From Cranoglanis bouderius (lineage: Eukaryota > Chordata > Actinopteri > Siluriformes > Cranoglanididae), in NCBI GenBank assembly GCA_023630585.1, contig CM042544.1, positions 11,825,256-11,889,255 of the forward strand: a stretch of DNA of 64,000 bases. The letters run 5' to 3'. The notes under the pieces are model-generated. The model worked only from the letters and a program-made list of their open reading frames with translations, was not told the origin of the DNA and searched no databases. The position numbers were made by a program, and so were the translations under genes. Positions 47,600-59,897 of this stretch are shown here, in pieces; within the stretch, counting starts at the first letter, position 1; every line of letters begins with the position of its first letter.

Positions 47600-48890
47600 A
47601 CAGTAGAGCAGAATTTCAGCTTTCATTTCCTGATATTTACATCTAGCTGTGTTAAACAATTTAGAACATGGTACCTTTTGTTTGAACCCCCCCCATTTCC
47701 AAGTGATCAAAACGTGCTATTGGAACATGTGACTGACTGACAGGCATTTCTTGTTGGCGAAGTGTGTCCTGTAGATTGACCGTTTAAACAATTAATAGCT
47801 CTGAATGTCTACTCTTGGTTTGAGCCCTGTGTTCTGCCTGTGAAGACATTTGTTGTTAAAAAGGATAAACCAACATGAAGACCAGAGAGCTGTCTATTGG
47901 AGAAAAGCAAGCCATTTTGAAGCTGAGAAAACAAGCATTGGGCATAGCCAATACAACAATTTGGAATTTCCTGAAAAAGAAAGAAACCACTGGTGTACTA
48001 CCAACCAGACATCGAACAGGTCAGCCAAAGAAAACAACAGCAGTTGATGACAGAATCATTGTGAGGGCTGTGAAGAAAAACCCCAAAACAACCGTCAGTG
48101 ATGTCACCAACAACCCCCACAGGGCAGGGGGTGAAGGTATCACAATCCACTGTTCGAAGAAGACTTCAAGAGCAGAAATATAGAGGCCATACCACAAGAT
48201 GCAAACCACTCATCAGCAGTAAGAATTGGAAAGCCAAATTGGAATTTGCAAAGAAATACAGAGATGGGCCACAAAAGCCCTGGAATCAAGATTAACCTCT
48301 ACCAAAGTGATGGAAAGGCCAAAGTGTGGAGAAAGAAAGGATCTGTTTATGATCCAAAACATATGAGCTCATCAGTCAAGCATGGTGGAGGTAGTGTCAT
48401 GGCTTGGGCTTGCATGGCTGCTTTAGGAACAGGCTCACTAATCTTTATTGATGACATAACTCATGATGGTAGCAGCAGAATAAATTCAGAAGTCTACAGA
48501 AGCATTCTGTCTGCCAGTCTACAGAGAAATGCATCCAATCTAATTGGATCCTCCCAATTACATTTTATCATGCAAGTAAATGTAACTTTATCATGCAAGA
48601 AAATGACCCAAAACACATTGCCAGTACAAACAAAGGACTTTATCAGGGGTGAAATGTTGAAGGTTTTAGACTGGCCAAGTCAATCACCAGTTTGACCCAA
48701 CTGAGCTGCATTTCACCTCCTGAAGGGGACACTAAAGGGAGAAACCCCTCAAAACCAACAAAAGCTGCAGTACAAGCCTGGAAAAGCAACACAAAAGAAG
48801 AATGCAACACTTTGGTGATGTCAGTCTAGCACATCTAGATGTAAATATCATGAAATGACAATCTATCCTCTCACATTCATCTTTTTCTCT
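47600..48890 (+). mobile_element. Decayed Tc1/mariner element
   Basis: The left end has 'tttcatttcctgatatttacatctagctgtg'. The right end in reverse complement has 'tttcatgatatttacatctagatgtg', a diverged inverted repeat. Broken transposase lies between. It sits about 110 bp after the exon 6 donor, sense orientation. Confidence 0.82.
47875..48700 (+). pseudogene. Tc1-like transposase, fragmented
   Basis: Begins MKTRELSIGEKQAILKLRKQ. HTH-containing sequence runs to about 48180 before frame changes. The first catalytic motif is damaged: the text reads 'aatcaagattaacctctacc' where a GATGAGACC-type codon run is expected. VKHGGGSVMAWACMAALGTG follows in the frame 48246-48695. The second motif is partly visible (ENDPKHIAS, another frame). 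The catalytic Glu block is deleted after WPSQSPV. It is dead. Confidence 0.82.
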
Positions 48891-48897
48891 CAAACTC

Positions 48898-49535
48898 TAA
48901 TTGACCACTTTATAAGGAACATCTGCTTACATGCTCATTCATGCAGTTATCAGGTACAGTGGCAACAGTGCAATACATAAAATCATGCATTTACAGGTCA
49001 AGAGCTTCATTTAATGTTCACATCAAACATCAGAATGGTGGAAAATGTCACTAGAAAAATGTCACCTGGTCTTTTTCCGATCTTCAAGGAGTGTCTCCCG
49101 ATGTGGTCTTCTGCTGTTGTAGCCCATCTGCCTCAAGCTTTGCTGTTGTGGTTATTTGAATTACCATAGCCTTCCTGTCAGCTTGAACAAGTCTGGCCAT
49201 TCTCCTCTCACCTCTCTCATCAACAACGTGTTTCCACCTGCAGAATTGCTGCTCACTGGATGTTTGTTTCTCACAGCATTCTGTTTAAACTTTAGAGACT
49301 GCTGTGTGTGAAAACCCCAGGAGATCAACAGTTTCTGAAATACAGTTTACTGAAATCAGCTTGTCTAGCACCAACAGCCATGCCATGGTCAAGGTCACTG
49401 AGATCACATTTTGTCCCCATTCCCATGTTTGATGTGAACATTAACTGAACCTTTTTAATGCATTGTGCTGCTACCACATGATTAGAATATCGCATAAATG
49501 ACAATGTTCCTATCAATAAAGTGACCAGTGAGTGG
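48898..49535. mobile_element. Non-autonomous DNA-transposon-like repeat, copy 2
   Basis: The left end 'ttgaccactttataaggaaca' and the right end 'tgttcctatcaataaagtgacca' are inverted relative to each other. The interior shares 'gatgtggtcttctgctgttgtagccc' and 'gtctggccattctcctctcacc' with copy 1 at 5986-6425. No ORF of note is present, suggesting mobilisation by another element's transposase. Confidence 0.7.
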
Positions 49536-50254
49536 TTATCAGATCAGAATTCATCATTTAAAAAGACTTTAAGTAATAACACAATTGACACAACTTGTAT
49601 ATATATATATGCTGTATATTCTCATCAGATACACACACAAAGACACACATTTATACATTTGTACACAAAGTCCACACTAATACCTTTGAGAACGATACGG
49701 GGTCTGTTCCTGTGTGTTTCCTGCCTTAGAAATTTCACTCCCTCTCCCATCTGACCAAACAGTCCATGATCTAAATATTACTTCCAGTCCTGCGTTATCC
49801 TCCAGTGGGAGTGCAGGGCTCTGATGCAACACTGATGCTGACTTTAGGTGTTACACCTTTCACCGTGCCTGTTATGTAAGGGATTAGGTCTCTGGAGGCA
49901 GCGTCCTCCCTTGCGCTTTCTTTTTTTCTTCTCTGTCTTTGCGCGGCGGAGCCAGCCGTCAAGCATGCGCCTTAATGAGGCAGCTCAGTGAGCACAGGTG
50001 GGTGGGAATGTCATCTTTCATCCGGCTGCCATCCCTCGCGCCCTCTTTCTTGTCGCTCTGTTTGGTGGAGCCGAGTAGGCAATTCGAAGTCTCATTTGAT
50101 GTTTCCGCCATACTTAACGGAGTGTGTCCTCTCTTCCTTGGACAGGAGAACGTTATATATATAAAGTGATATATATAAATATATACATATGTGTGTGTGT
50201 CTGTGTGTGTGGATGGTGGGACCCGAGTCACAAATTAACACCTTGTAGATCCCG

Positions 50255-50520
50255 ATGTGCGTGAGGTAGAAAGGAGGACTCAGGAGACAGGCGTATTTTT
50301 GGCAGAGCTTTGTCTTGTTTCCTTTTTATTTAGAGCGAGAGCTTTTCAGTGAGATTCAGCTTACTTAAGAAAATCAACACAAAATATACAAGACCGCTCA
50401 TGGCATGTTTTCAAGTTCAAGTTCAATGTTTTTTTTTTTCAATGTTCATGTTTTCAAGTTTTGCTTCCGGCAGCTCCGCAGGCTCTGTCTCTGACTAGTT
50501 CCCAACACCTACTGAGAGAA
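50255..50520. repeat. Possible retroelement or LTR fragment
   Basis: 'cctttttatttagagcgagagcttttcag...aaaatcaacacaaaatatacaag' looks like a family of repeats with a TTTATT core followed by a list of A-rich phrases, as also at 51700-51870 and 53460-53935. Assignment is weak. Confidence 0.25.
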
Positions 50521-51555
50521 AAACATTCATATGAATAGGCTGTCGGTAACAACACACAGGTAAAAACACTCTTTACCTTGGGGTGTGTGTGGGGTGGGGT
50601 GGGGGGTGGGGGGAGTGGAAGGGATGGAGATGATTAGAGACATGAAGAAGAAGAAAGCAAAGGGCAGAGGAGGAGAAAGAAGAAGAGCAGATGATGAAGG
50701 AGCAGAAAAAAAGCAGAGCGAATGACAGTGCAGGGATTGGGCTCTCAATCTTCCATGCTTCTTTGCTCTGAATCAAAAACATTTTTCGTCAAGATGTTCC
50801 TCCTGGCTGGGATGCTGTGAAGCACAGAAAATGCAGCCAATTTTTTGTTGCAGGTTCTTTTGCTGCGTCAGTTTAATAGAGGCATTCTGAGGGAGGAGGC
50901 CAAATAAGAAAAATTGAACAGAGAAAGAAGCAAACAGAACTAGAATGTAAAGCATTGACATGATGAAGGCAGAGAGAGAGTGAGAGAGGTATAGTGAAAT
51001 AGAACACTAGTTTTAATTTAACCTGATGAACCTAATCTAGAACCTAGAACATTAAAGTTGGACATTGGAAGCCCACTAGACCTTGTTTACCTGAACGTTA
51101 CATAAATTGGACTTTTATAACACATTCGTTAACATTGCATTCCTGGAGGTTTTATGTAAGAATTGTGCCAAATTGTGACATTGCATTGCTTCACATAAAA
51201 GAGTAGAACCTTTAATTATCGCTATGAATTTACTTGTATCTCTATTTTTTTTCCCCTCCTGTTATCCTCAAATTTAATATATTTTATCCTTGGGGTCAAT
51301 TTGAGCCCTTTAAATAAAACAAGAAGTTTTTTGAAGATTATATTATAGTATATATTATAGTGACCTCAGTATCATCCAATATAAATATATTTATATTTTT
51401 TATGTTTTATACAGCTAAAACAGCCTGGGGTTAAAATGACCAAAGAAAGCATCATTGTTCACAAAATGTGTACAGGACATTGAAAACGTATCATCATGTT
51501 AATTTTATTTTTACCCAGTTGTCCCCATTAAAATTGGAAAAGTCATTAAATAAGA

Positions 51556-51558
<3 letters not shown>

Positions 51559-51588
<30 letters not shown>
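51559..51588. repeat. Poly-A run, 30 nt
   Basis: An uninterrupted A run after 'aataagaagc'. No clear retrocopy precedes it. Confidence 0.9.
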
Positions 51589-51590
<2 letters not shown>

Positions 51591-51918
51591 ATGTGAATCA
51601 TGTTATTAGAGACGTTAAACACTGAATGGGGTCAAATTGAGCCCAAAGATAATAGTAGGGTTAATCTTATCTTCGAAGTTATTATTTGTTCATTACTAAC
51701 AGTACATGGGCAAGTGTGCAGGCGTTTGGATGTAACTGCAGGGTTTATTAAAAGACAAAGGCAGACAATGCAAAAGGGCAAAGCAAACACAAAGTCAATC
51801 AATAAACAGATTACACTAGGCAAGAACTAACTCAAAAAAAAAAAGTCAAAACTAGAATAGAAACAGATAATAAGGCTCTGAGTCATCACTGGCTGAAAGT
51901 AGGAGTTTGTTCTATGTA

Positions 51919-52335
51919 CAGTGGTGCTTGAAAGTTTGTGAAACTTTTAAAATTTCTATATTTCTGCATAAATATGACCTGAAACATCATCAGATTTTCA
52001 CACAAGTCCTAAAAGTATATAAAGAGAACCCAATTAAACAAATGAGACAGAAATATTATACCTGGTCATTTATTTATTGATGAAAATGATCCAATATTAC
52101 ATATCTGTGAGTGGCAAAAGTAAAATAGTCCCAAACCATGATACTACCACCACCATGTTTCACAGATGGGATAAGGGTCTCATTTAAACCCCAAAGTTCT
52201 ATTTTGGTCTCATCAATCCACAAAACATTTTTCCAATAGCCTTCTGGCTTGTTCATGTGATCTGTAGCAAACTGCAGATGGGCCGCAATCTTCTGTAATT
52301 ATGCTCTGCTCATATCGTATTAATGTAACTTAGAA
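51919..52335 (-). mobile_element. Tc1/mariner fragment
   Basis: One terminus (CAGTGGTGCTTGAAAGTTTG after TA) with about 400 bp of element. A minus-strand frame (52256-52074) reads MNKPEGYWKNVLWIDETKIELWGLN, then PSVKHGGGSIMVWDYF, covering the first catalytic Asp (WIDETKI) and the HGGG motif before it degenerates. The opposite end and most of the transposase are gone. Confidence 0.75.
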
Positions 52336-53459
52336 CTCATATAGACATTTACAATCCTTGTTTTCCTGGCTCAGCATAATAGGATGTTATTGTTTCAGTT
52401 AACCCCCTTTACTGGTAAAAAAAAAAAAAAAAAAAAATGGTGTATATCCATTTTTCCCTCACACCATCTGATTTTGTAAGCTAGAGTTTGACAGAATTGA
52501 GACCTGTCAGCCAATAAGACGAGTATTTCCACATATTTTCCTGTAAACCCTGTCTGATTGGTCCTGCCTCCATTCACTGAAGATAAAATACAACACTCTA
52601 TTCACTGAAGATACAAAATTACAAACACTGCCATCTTCTTTTACTGATGTTCAGTTATGTAATGACATGTGCTCTATGTGGAGAATTATTCTGGGATTTA
52701 AAAAAAAAATCTCCGGGGCTACAGCCCCAAATGTCCGGGCAAGGTAATGCCCCTGATACTTTCTACTTTCCCTCCATCTATTATTCAAGTCTCAAAATTC
52801 TCCTATGACCTGCACATTACACCTGTCATCTGACTTATTTTGATCATGTAGTTATTGTATCTACAGTTCAGTTTAAATGCTTTTCAACCAAAGTGCTAGT
52901 GGTCCATTTGCATTTAAAACTAAAGCACCATTCCATTACAATTTCACATCATTTACGAAGTCCATATGCCAGCCGAATGCTTTTAATGCCCTCAAACTAA
53001 TGCGGTAGTCAAATTTGCATTTATAATTTCGTTATGAAGCCCTGTGTATACCTTCTGCAACTTTTTACCAAGTGTCATGGAGGTGCTGTTAGCAAAATAA
53101 TCAAATAAAATAAAAATAAAAAGATTTTGAAGATAAGGATAAAAAAGTGCAGTAAGATTCAGATCAGTCTTTCCATTATGATAATTGAGGGCTCTGCTCT
53201 CTTCTCTCGTTCATAAAGACAAAGCTACATAAGAAATGTCTAATGTCACCTCTTTAGTTTTGATATAAGCCTCTCCTAAATTGGCCTGAGATTAATGTAC
53301 TGCTTATAAATGTGTTATAAAAACCCTATGTAACATTTTATATGCTTTGAATATTGAGTATTGAGTAACAGTAATACTATTGATAATTACCTTTAACTAT
53401 ATCTCATATTATTTCCCGAACTCTTACATACTTATCAAATACAGTCACACAAGTATTAT

Positions 53460-53935
53460 CCTAGACCTTTGTATCAGGTAGAGTAGACTGAAGCAGTTGC
53501 AAGTGCAGTTAGCTTTTATTAAACAACTGGCAAACAAATCCAAATCGTGAGGCAAAGTCAAAAACAGTAAACGGGCAGTAGTCAGGCGATCAGCAAGCAA
53601 TATAAAAAGGGCAAATCCAAAATGCAGAAACCAAGAATCAAGCGAGATCAAAACCAGAATATCAATTACAGAATCAAAGGCTTGGTAAGTTCAGGTAAGC
53701 AAACACTGAGCGTTACTTCACACCGAACAAAGAAACACAAGGGTTTAAATGCACAAACTAATCAAGGGGCAAACTGAAAACAGGTCAGAGTAATCAAGAC
53801 ACTTGAGAGACAACCAATGACAAACACATGTGGCAATGTAAACAAATACATGACAACATGGAAGTATGCACCCGAGCGCTGCAGGCTGCATGCTGGGCTT
53901 GGCGCAAGGGAGAAATATGTGACAGTTTGTCAAAA
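53460..53935. repeat. Possible LTR or related retroelement fragment
   Basis: Contains 'gcttttattaaacaactggc', 'gtttaaatgcacaaactaatca', 'aacaggtcagagtaatcaaga' and 'atatgtgacagtttgtc', a set of phrases I associate with fish LTR-retrotransposon terminal sequences. No coding domain, primer-binding site or paired LTR was found, so this is tentative. Confidence 0.3.
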
Positions 53936-55702
53936 GCAGTCCTTCATATGTAATTCACTAACACTGATCCACAATGTGATGAAAGATGAGGAGGAACAAA
54001 AGTAGGTATTTCCCAATCTTGCAGGATTTCTCAGTAAGAGGTGTTTTTGATGGATGCCATCATTTAGTTTTCATGCTAATTTCCAGCTTGTAATCCAGTC
54101 ACAATTTATTGAACCTTGAAGGTGTTTGTGCCTTCAGAGAAACTTGACCTAGATAAAGGACATTGAACATTAGCAGAATTTGTAATCAGATTGAAATTAA
54201 ATATGATTGATTTTAAGAGAATTGGGTGAGAATTGTTTTTTGTAAACATTCCTTTAGCTATCAATAGATAATGTGTTTAAGGTAACAGCTAATGGTTGTC
54301 AATCTTTATTTTTTATTTTTTTAAACTGTTTTAGAATTCTGATATGAAAGCTCTCTCTTTCTAGGTCAAATTATGCTCAATATTTACCTAGCTACAGTAA
54401 CATCTATCTAGCTACATAGTTCGTTACGTTCCAACGTTAAGATTTCACTCGCCCTAAGTATCATCATCTAGCTTGGCTAGTTAGCTATTGGTCTATTATT
54501 GACATATCCTGGAAAGCAAAAGATACTATCACCAGCACTAGTTTTGGCTGCAGTTATGTTGTGACTAATCTGACAAGTCAAGCTTCTAGCTATGTCATTT
54601 ACTCACCACTAGTTGCTTATAATAAACTTCTTGCAATCCAGTGCATCTATCTTGCATTTAAAAGTGCCATTTTTTCACTTAGTAGTATGTATTATCAATA
54701 GTTTCTTATAAAATAGTTTGTGCTTAAAAACCGACTCTAGCATAAATTTATACACAGATCTGATTTAGCCAATCAGATTGCAACCTTAAAGATTCTGAAG
54801 CTTGACACCAGAAAAGTGTATTTAAAAAATAAATAAATAATTCCAGATGTTTTGTGGCCTGTTGGCTGAGCATCTGAGACTATATTGCGACTGAGTAGAG
54901 TATTTAATGTTGCTCATTTGTCTCATGTTAGCTACAACCATTTTCCTGTAACTTAACAATTTTCAAGATAAGACGGTAATTATGTTATTAAGTGAATACT
55001 GTCAAAACAGCAATCTAATCATGTCCAGAAAATGTGAAACATCCAGAAAATCAAGAAATGCCCATGTTGTTTTGTAGAGGAAGAGAGGCAGCCATAGCTG
55101 AGGGAAAGAGTAGCCCAATAACAAGCGGAGCCACTAATTAGGAGTCACAGCGCGGCTTTCTAATTAACCAAGCGAATAATGAAAGCAGAAGCCAGAAAAG
55201 AAATAATAACTGAGGCTTTCATTACTTTCTACATACAGTAAGCCATGGTAGGAATTTTAATATAGAAGCAATGGAACGTGCTGAATAGAGAAGCGAGTGC
55301 GGAGGAGTGACCTTTGACCCCAGAGGTGGAAAGAAGTGGGATAGGGGATTAGAAATCGTCGAGGTGGAATCGTCCTGCGGTGCTGAAAAAAAAAAGTCTC
55401 TTAAACATCACATATTGTGGATGTGATTCTGAATAGCATTAAGTGTGGTTAGAGGTTTCAGTTTGCATCCATAATTTAAATACAGACGAAAGAAACAAAG
55501 ATGTGTGCTGCCATTAGATTGAAAGAAATGAAGCCAAAAAATAGAGAGAATGAAGAAGTGGGAGGAAAGAGAGAATGATTAAGAAGAGAAGACATATGGA
55601 GAGCCGAGAGAGAGAGATTGGTGTGTTAATGCGCAGTATATATTCATCATTGTCTAACTAATGCCCAGCTTTGGCCGCTCCGTTGAAACCTGTGCTCTGT
55701 GG

Positions 55703-55703
<1 letters not shown>

Positions 55704-55750
<47 letters not shown>

Positions 55751-55751
55751 C

Positions 55752-55826
<75 letters not shown>
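55704..55826. repeat. (CA)n(TA)n compound microsatellite
   Basis: A CA run with one CTCC interruption (near 55748) passing directly into about 28 TA units. Four overlapping frames translate it and none is real. Confidence 0.97.
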
Positions 55827-55828
<2 letters not shown>

Positions 55829-55926
55829 AATGCATACCCAAGAAACACACACAATTTCCAAACATTTATACACCAACACAGACAAACACATCCACGTGCA
55901 CATGCAGACATAAACACTACAACATG

Positions 55927-56893
55927 CACCGATCAGCCATAACATTAAAACCACTGACAGGTGAAGTGAATAGCATTGCTTATCTCATTACAGTGGCACC
56001 TGTCAAGGGGTGGGATATATTAGGCAGCAAGTAAACAGTCAGTTCTCTAAGCAGGAAAAATAGGCAAGTGTGAGGATCTGAGCGACTTTGACAAGGGCCA
56101 AATTGTGATGGCTAGATGACTGGGTCAGAGCATCTCCAAAACAGCAGGTCTTGTAGGGTGTTCCTGGTATGCGGTGGTTAGTATCTACCAAAAGTGGTCC
56201 ATGGAAGGACAACTAATGAACCGCCAAAAGTACCTTCAATGGGCATATGAGCATCAGAACTGGACCATGGAGCAATGGAAGAAGGTGGCCTCGTCTGATG
56301 AATCATGATTTCTTTTACATCATGTTGATGACCGGGTGCGTGTGTGTGTTTTAGCTGGAGATGGGGTGGCAGCAGGATGCACTATGGGAAGAAGGAAAGC
56401 CGGTGGAGGAAGTGTGGTGCTCTGCACAATGTTCTGCTGGGAAACTTTGGGTCCTGGCATTCATGTGGATGTTACTTTGACACGTACCACCTACCTAAAT
56501 ATTGTTGCAGACCAAGTATACCCCTTCATGGCAACGGTATTCCCTAACGGCAGTAGCCTCTTTCAGCAGGATAATGCGCCCTGTCACACTTCAGAAATTG
56601 TTCAGGAATGGTTTGAGGACCATGACAAAGAGTTCAAGGTGTTGACTTCAACTTCCCCAGATCTCAGTCCGATCAAGCATCTGTGGGATGTGCTGGACAA
56701 ACAAGTCCGATCCATGGAGGCACCACCTCACAACTTACAGGACTTACAGGATCTGTTTCTAATGTCTTGGTGCCAGATACCACAGCTCACCTTCAGAGGT
56801 CTTGTGGAGTCCATGCCTTGAGGGGTAAGAGCTGTTTTGGCAGTGCAAGACACAATATTAGGCAGGTGGTTTTAATGTTACAGCTAATCGGTG
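55927..56893 (+). mobile_element. Tc1/mariner element ('GATCAGCC' family)
   Basis: Left terminus CACCGATCAGCCATAACATT; right terminus in reverse complement CACCGATTAGCTGTAACATT, followed by TA (56894-56895). The left flank is TG rather than TA (55925-55926), probably a point mutation. 967 bp; the central N-terminal coding part is deleted. Confidence 0.9.
56336..56821 (+). pseudogene. Tc1-like transposase C-terminal half, Glu to Lys at the catalytic site
   Basis: A 161-codon frame lacking the HTH domains. It keeps CTMGRRKAGGGSVVLCTMFCWE and QQDNAPCHTSEIVQEWFEDHDKEF (second catalytic Asp). Where the sister copy at 26688 reads SPDLNPIEHLWDVLD, this one reads SPDLSPIKHLWDVLD, so the catalytic Glu is Lys (AAG). 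It is inactive on that ground alone. Confidence 0.85.
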
Positions 56894-57211
56894 TATAGAC
56901 GCAGTGTTAATAAGAATGCATGCACACACTCATTTACAAACATGTGCACACACAGACACATGAACACACAACATTTAGCATGGAGGTCTCATGTACAGTA
57001 TGGAATCCTAGCAGGTATTTTCTTTCTGTCTCTGTGCTACATTGGAATGAAGCATCTTTAATATTTAAAATAAAATAAAGTGTGGGAAAGCCTCCAGGCT
57101 GAGCTGAACGCCTCAAATGAGCCATTAATAAAATCCCAGACTTGAACTCAAATAAAATATAAGGAAATAGATCAACTAAATCTTAACTCTTTTAATAAAG
57201 GGGGTGGGGGG

Positions 57212-58408
57212 GGTAAAGATGTGCATATAAATGTTAATAGTTTATATTTATCAATTAACACAATGCAAATTGAGTGAACAGAAGAGAAATCTACATCAAA
57301 TCAATATTTGATGTGACCATCCTTTGCCTTCAAAACAGCATCAGTTCTTCTAGGTACACTTGCACAAAGTAAGGGATTTTGTAGGCATATAACCAGGTGT
57401 ATGATTAAACAATTATACCAAACAGGTGCTAATGATCATCAATTCAATATGTAGGTTGAAACACAATCATTAACTGAAACTGAAACAGAAACAGCTGTGT
57501 AGAAGGAGTAAAACTGGGTGAGGAACAGCCAAACTCAGCTAACAAGGTGAGGTTGCTGAAGACTTACTGTCAAAAGTCATACACCATGGCAAGATGGAGC
57601 ACAGCAACAAGACAGAAGGTAGTTATACTGCATCAGCCAGGCCTCTCCCAGGCAGAAATTTCAAGGCAGACAGGGGTATCCAGATGTGCTGTCCAAGCTC
57701 TTTTGAAGAAGCACAAAGAAACAGGCAACGTTGAGGACCGTAGACGCAGTGGTCGGCCAAGGAAACTTACTGCAGCAGATGAAAGACACATCAAGCTTAC
57801 TTCTCTTTGCAATCAGAAGATATCCAGCAGTGCCATCAGCTCAGACCTGGCAGAAACTAGTGGGACCCTGGTACACCCATCTACTGTCTGGAGAAGTCTG
57901 GTCAGAAGTGGCCTTCATGGAAGTCTTGCATCCAAAAAGCCATACCTCCAACATGGAAACGGGGCCAAGCGACTCAACTATGCATGAAAACACAGGAACT
58001 AGGGTGCAGAAAAATGTCAGCAGGTGCTCTGGACTGATGAGTCAAAATTTGACAAATTTGACTGTAGCAGAAGGCAGTTTGTTTGCCGAAGGGCTGGAGA
58101 GCAGTACATGAATGAGTGTCTGCAGGCAACAGTGAAGCATGGTGGTGGTTCCTTGCAAGCTTGGGGCTGCATTTGTGCAAATGGTGTTTGGGCTTTGGTC
58201 AGAATGAATGGTCTCCTCAATGCTGAGAAGTACAGGCAGATACTTATCCATCATGCAATACCATCAGGGAGGCATCTGATTGGCACCGAATTTATTCTGC
58301 AGCATGACAACAACCCCAAACATACAGCGAAAGTCATTAATAACTATCTTCAGCGTAAAGAAGAACAAGGAGTCCTAGAAGTGATGGTATGGCCCCCACA
58401 GAGCCCTG
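57212..58408 (+). mobile_element. Tc1/mariner element, left part (interrupted)
   Basis: Left inverted repeat about 57224-57310 ('gttaatagtttatatttatcaattaaca' and 'gaacagaag...tctacatcaaatcaatatttg'), matched inverted at 61085-61175. The element continues after the Harbinger insertion at 60897-61203. The outer boundaries are approximate. Confidence 0.85.
57586..58408 (+). pseudogene. Tc1-like transposase split by a Harbinger insertion
   Basis: ATG at 57586 gives MARWSTATRQKVVILHQPGL with paired-type HTH and GRPRKL linker. A TGA at 57985-57987 (after LNYA) interrupts the frame where family members have Trp. The frame resumes with WTDESKFDKF (first Asp), VKHGGGSLQAWGC and LQHDNNPKHTAKV (second Asp), and reaches WPPQSP at 58408, where the foreign element begins. 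The last part, DLNIIESV with the catalytic Glu, is found at 60900 onward. Confidence 0.9.
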
Positions 58409-58868
58409 GGGCCGTATGTATAAAACTTCTCAGAAATGCTCTTGAGAATAGTCTTAAACTTTGACTTAAGTGTAAAAAATTTTTTTGTAAAAAGTAGGAC
58501 TTGTGTAAGAGTAGGAGCTTTTTATAAAGAAGCTAAAAGCAACTGCATGGATAAAGTCACAGCAGCATGACACCATTCATTCATTCATGATTCAATTAAG
58601 ACATTGAAACAATTATTTTAATATTTAAATTTATTTTTAAAATTAGCTTTGCTTTGCATATATGTGCAAAAATATTACGAATAAGTACATGCTTTTATTT
58701 TACACAGTTTTGTAAGATTCTAATAACGAGTTTCAACACATGAAATGTGATGCTGTTTAAGTAATTAAGCTCACTGAATTAATCACATGAATCTCATGAA
58801 TTACATCATTCTAACTTGCACTCACAGCTGTATATGAAGGAAAGACCAACGTTGCTTATCTTAAAAAA

Positions 58869-59686
58869 ATGGATTTAAAAAGAAAAAGAAACTGGTCCAA
58901 GGAAGAAAGTGGTCTTCTAGTGCAGTCAGTCCTTAAATGGAAGGAAGTAATAAGAGGAAGATTTGGCCCAACTTTAACAAGTAAAGACAAAAAAAAATGC
59001 ATGGCAAGACATTGCGGTCACTGTAAATGCAGCAAGACGTTCAGCAGAGGATTGTGAGAAAAGGTGGTACAGTGTTTCAGCAACAGCACGCAAGGAAATT
59101 GCAGCATACAAAGAAAGCATGTGAGCCACTGGTATGTTTCATTTTAGGCCTACTAAACAACCCTTTTTTATATTACATGATTGTTTACGTGTGGTCAGCA
59201 GAGTTCTTGATGTCAAATAGGTGGAGGCCCTCCATGTAAACTGTCTGAGATCGCAGAGATAGTTGAGGAGATACTGGGAATGGCTGATCCATCCATTTGT
59301 GGCATTGCAGATGCCCTAGACCCTGCACTGCTCAAACTGAAGGAGTTACAAAGATGGTATGAAGAAAATAGTATGTGTAATAATGTGTTTGCCTTGACAT
59401 TAGTCACTTTAATCTATGGACATGAAATAAACACAACACATCAGATGGAATAAACATGTTTGCACTGTTTAATATTTTCTGCATGTGAATGTAGTGTGGA
59501 TGATGCTGGAGCTGGCCCATCTTCTCCTAGATCATCTCAGAACATCTCCCCGTGTCCTCCAGATGAGCCTTCTGCCTTACAAGAGCAAAAGCTCAAATTA
59601 CAAATAAAGTTGCTGGAAGTGCAAAATGAGTATTACACGCTAAAACTGAAAATATTAAAGAATACTCACTGTACGTGTTTTGTGTA
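58869..59686 (+). pseudogene. Harbinger Myb/SANT-like DNA-binding protein gene, multi-exon, frameshifted
   Basis: The partner protein of Harbinger transposases binds DNA and helps carry the nuclease to the element ends. Exon 1 begins MDLKRKRNWSKEESGLLVQS (the SANT/Myb start). A run of nine A's near 58988-58997 shifts the frame; in the neighbouring frame the domain continues as DIAVTVNAARRSAEDCEKRW, then YSVSATARKEIAAYKES. A later segment (59220-59355) reads SEIAEIVEEILGMADPS, then ALDPALLKLKELQ. The last segment (59493-59686) reads VDDAGAGPSSPRSSQNISPC and ends in a charged Leu-rich coiled coil (LQEQKLKLQIKLLEVQNEYY), followed by an AATAAA at 59686-59691. Introns are inferred from GT/AG signals between segments. 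Confidence 0.75.
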
Positions 59687-59743
59687 AATAAAATGGTGTG
59701 ATGACAAATTTGAGCATTGTTATTTATTGTCAACCAGTTTTAC

Positions 59744-59864
59744 TTACCCAAAATGTAAGTTGGCAAAGCAATCCCTTATCGAAGCTCTCCCTGAAACACT
59801 CTGTAATGTGTGGTCAGTGGTATTGTCATCATTCTCCTCATAACAGTCATGATCACTGTCATCG

Positions 59865-59897
<33 letters not shown>

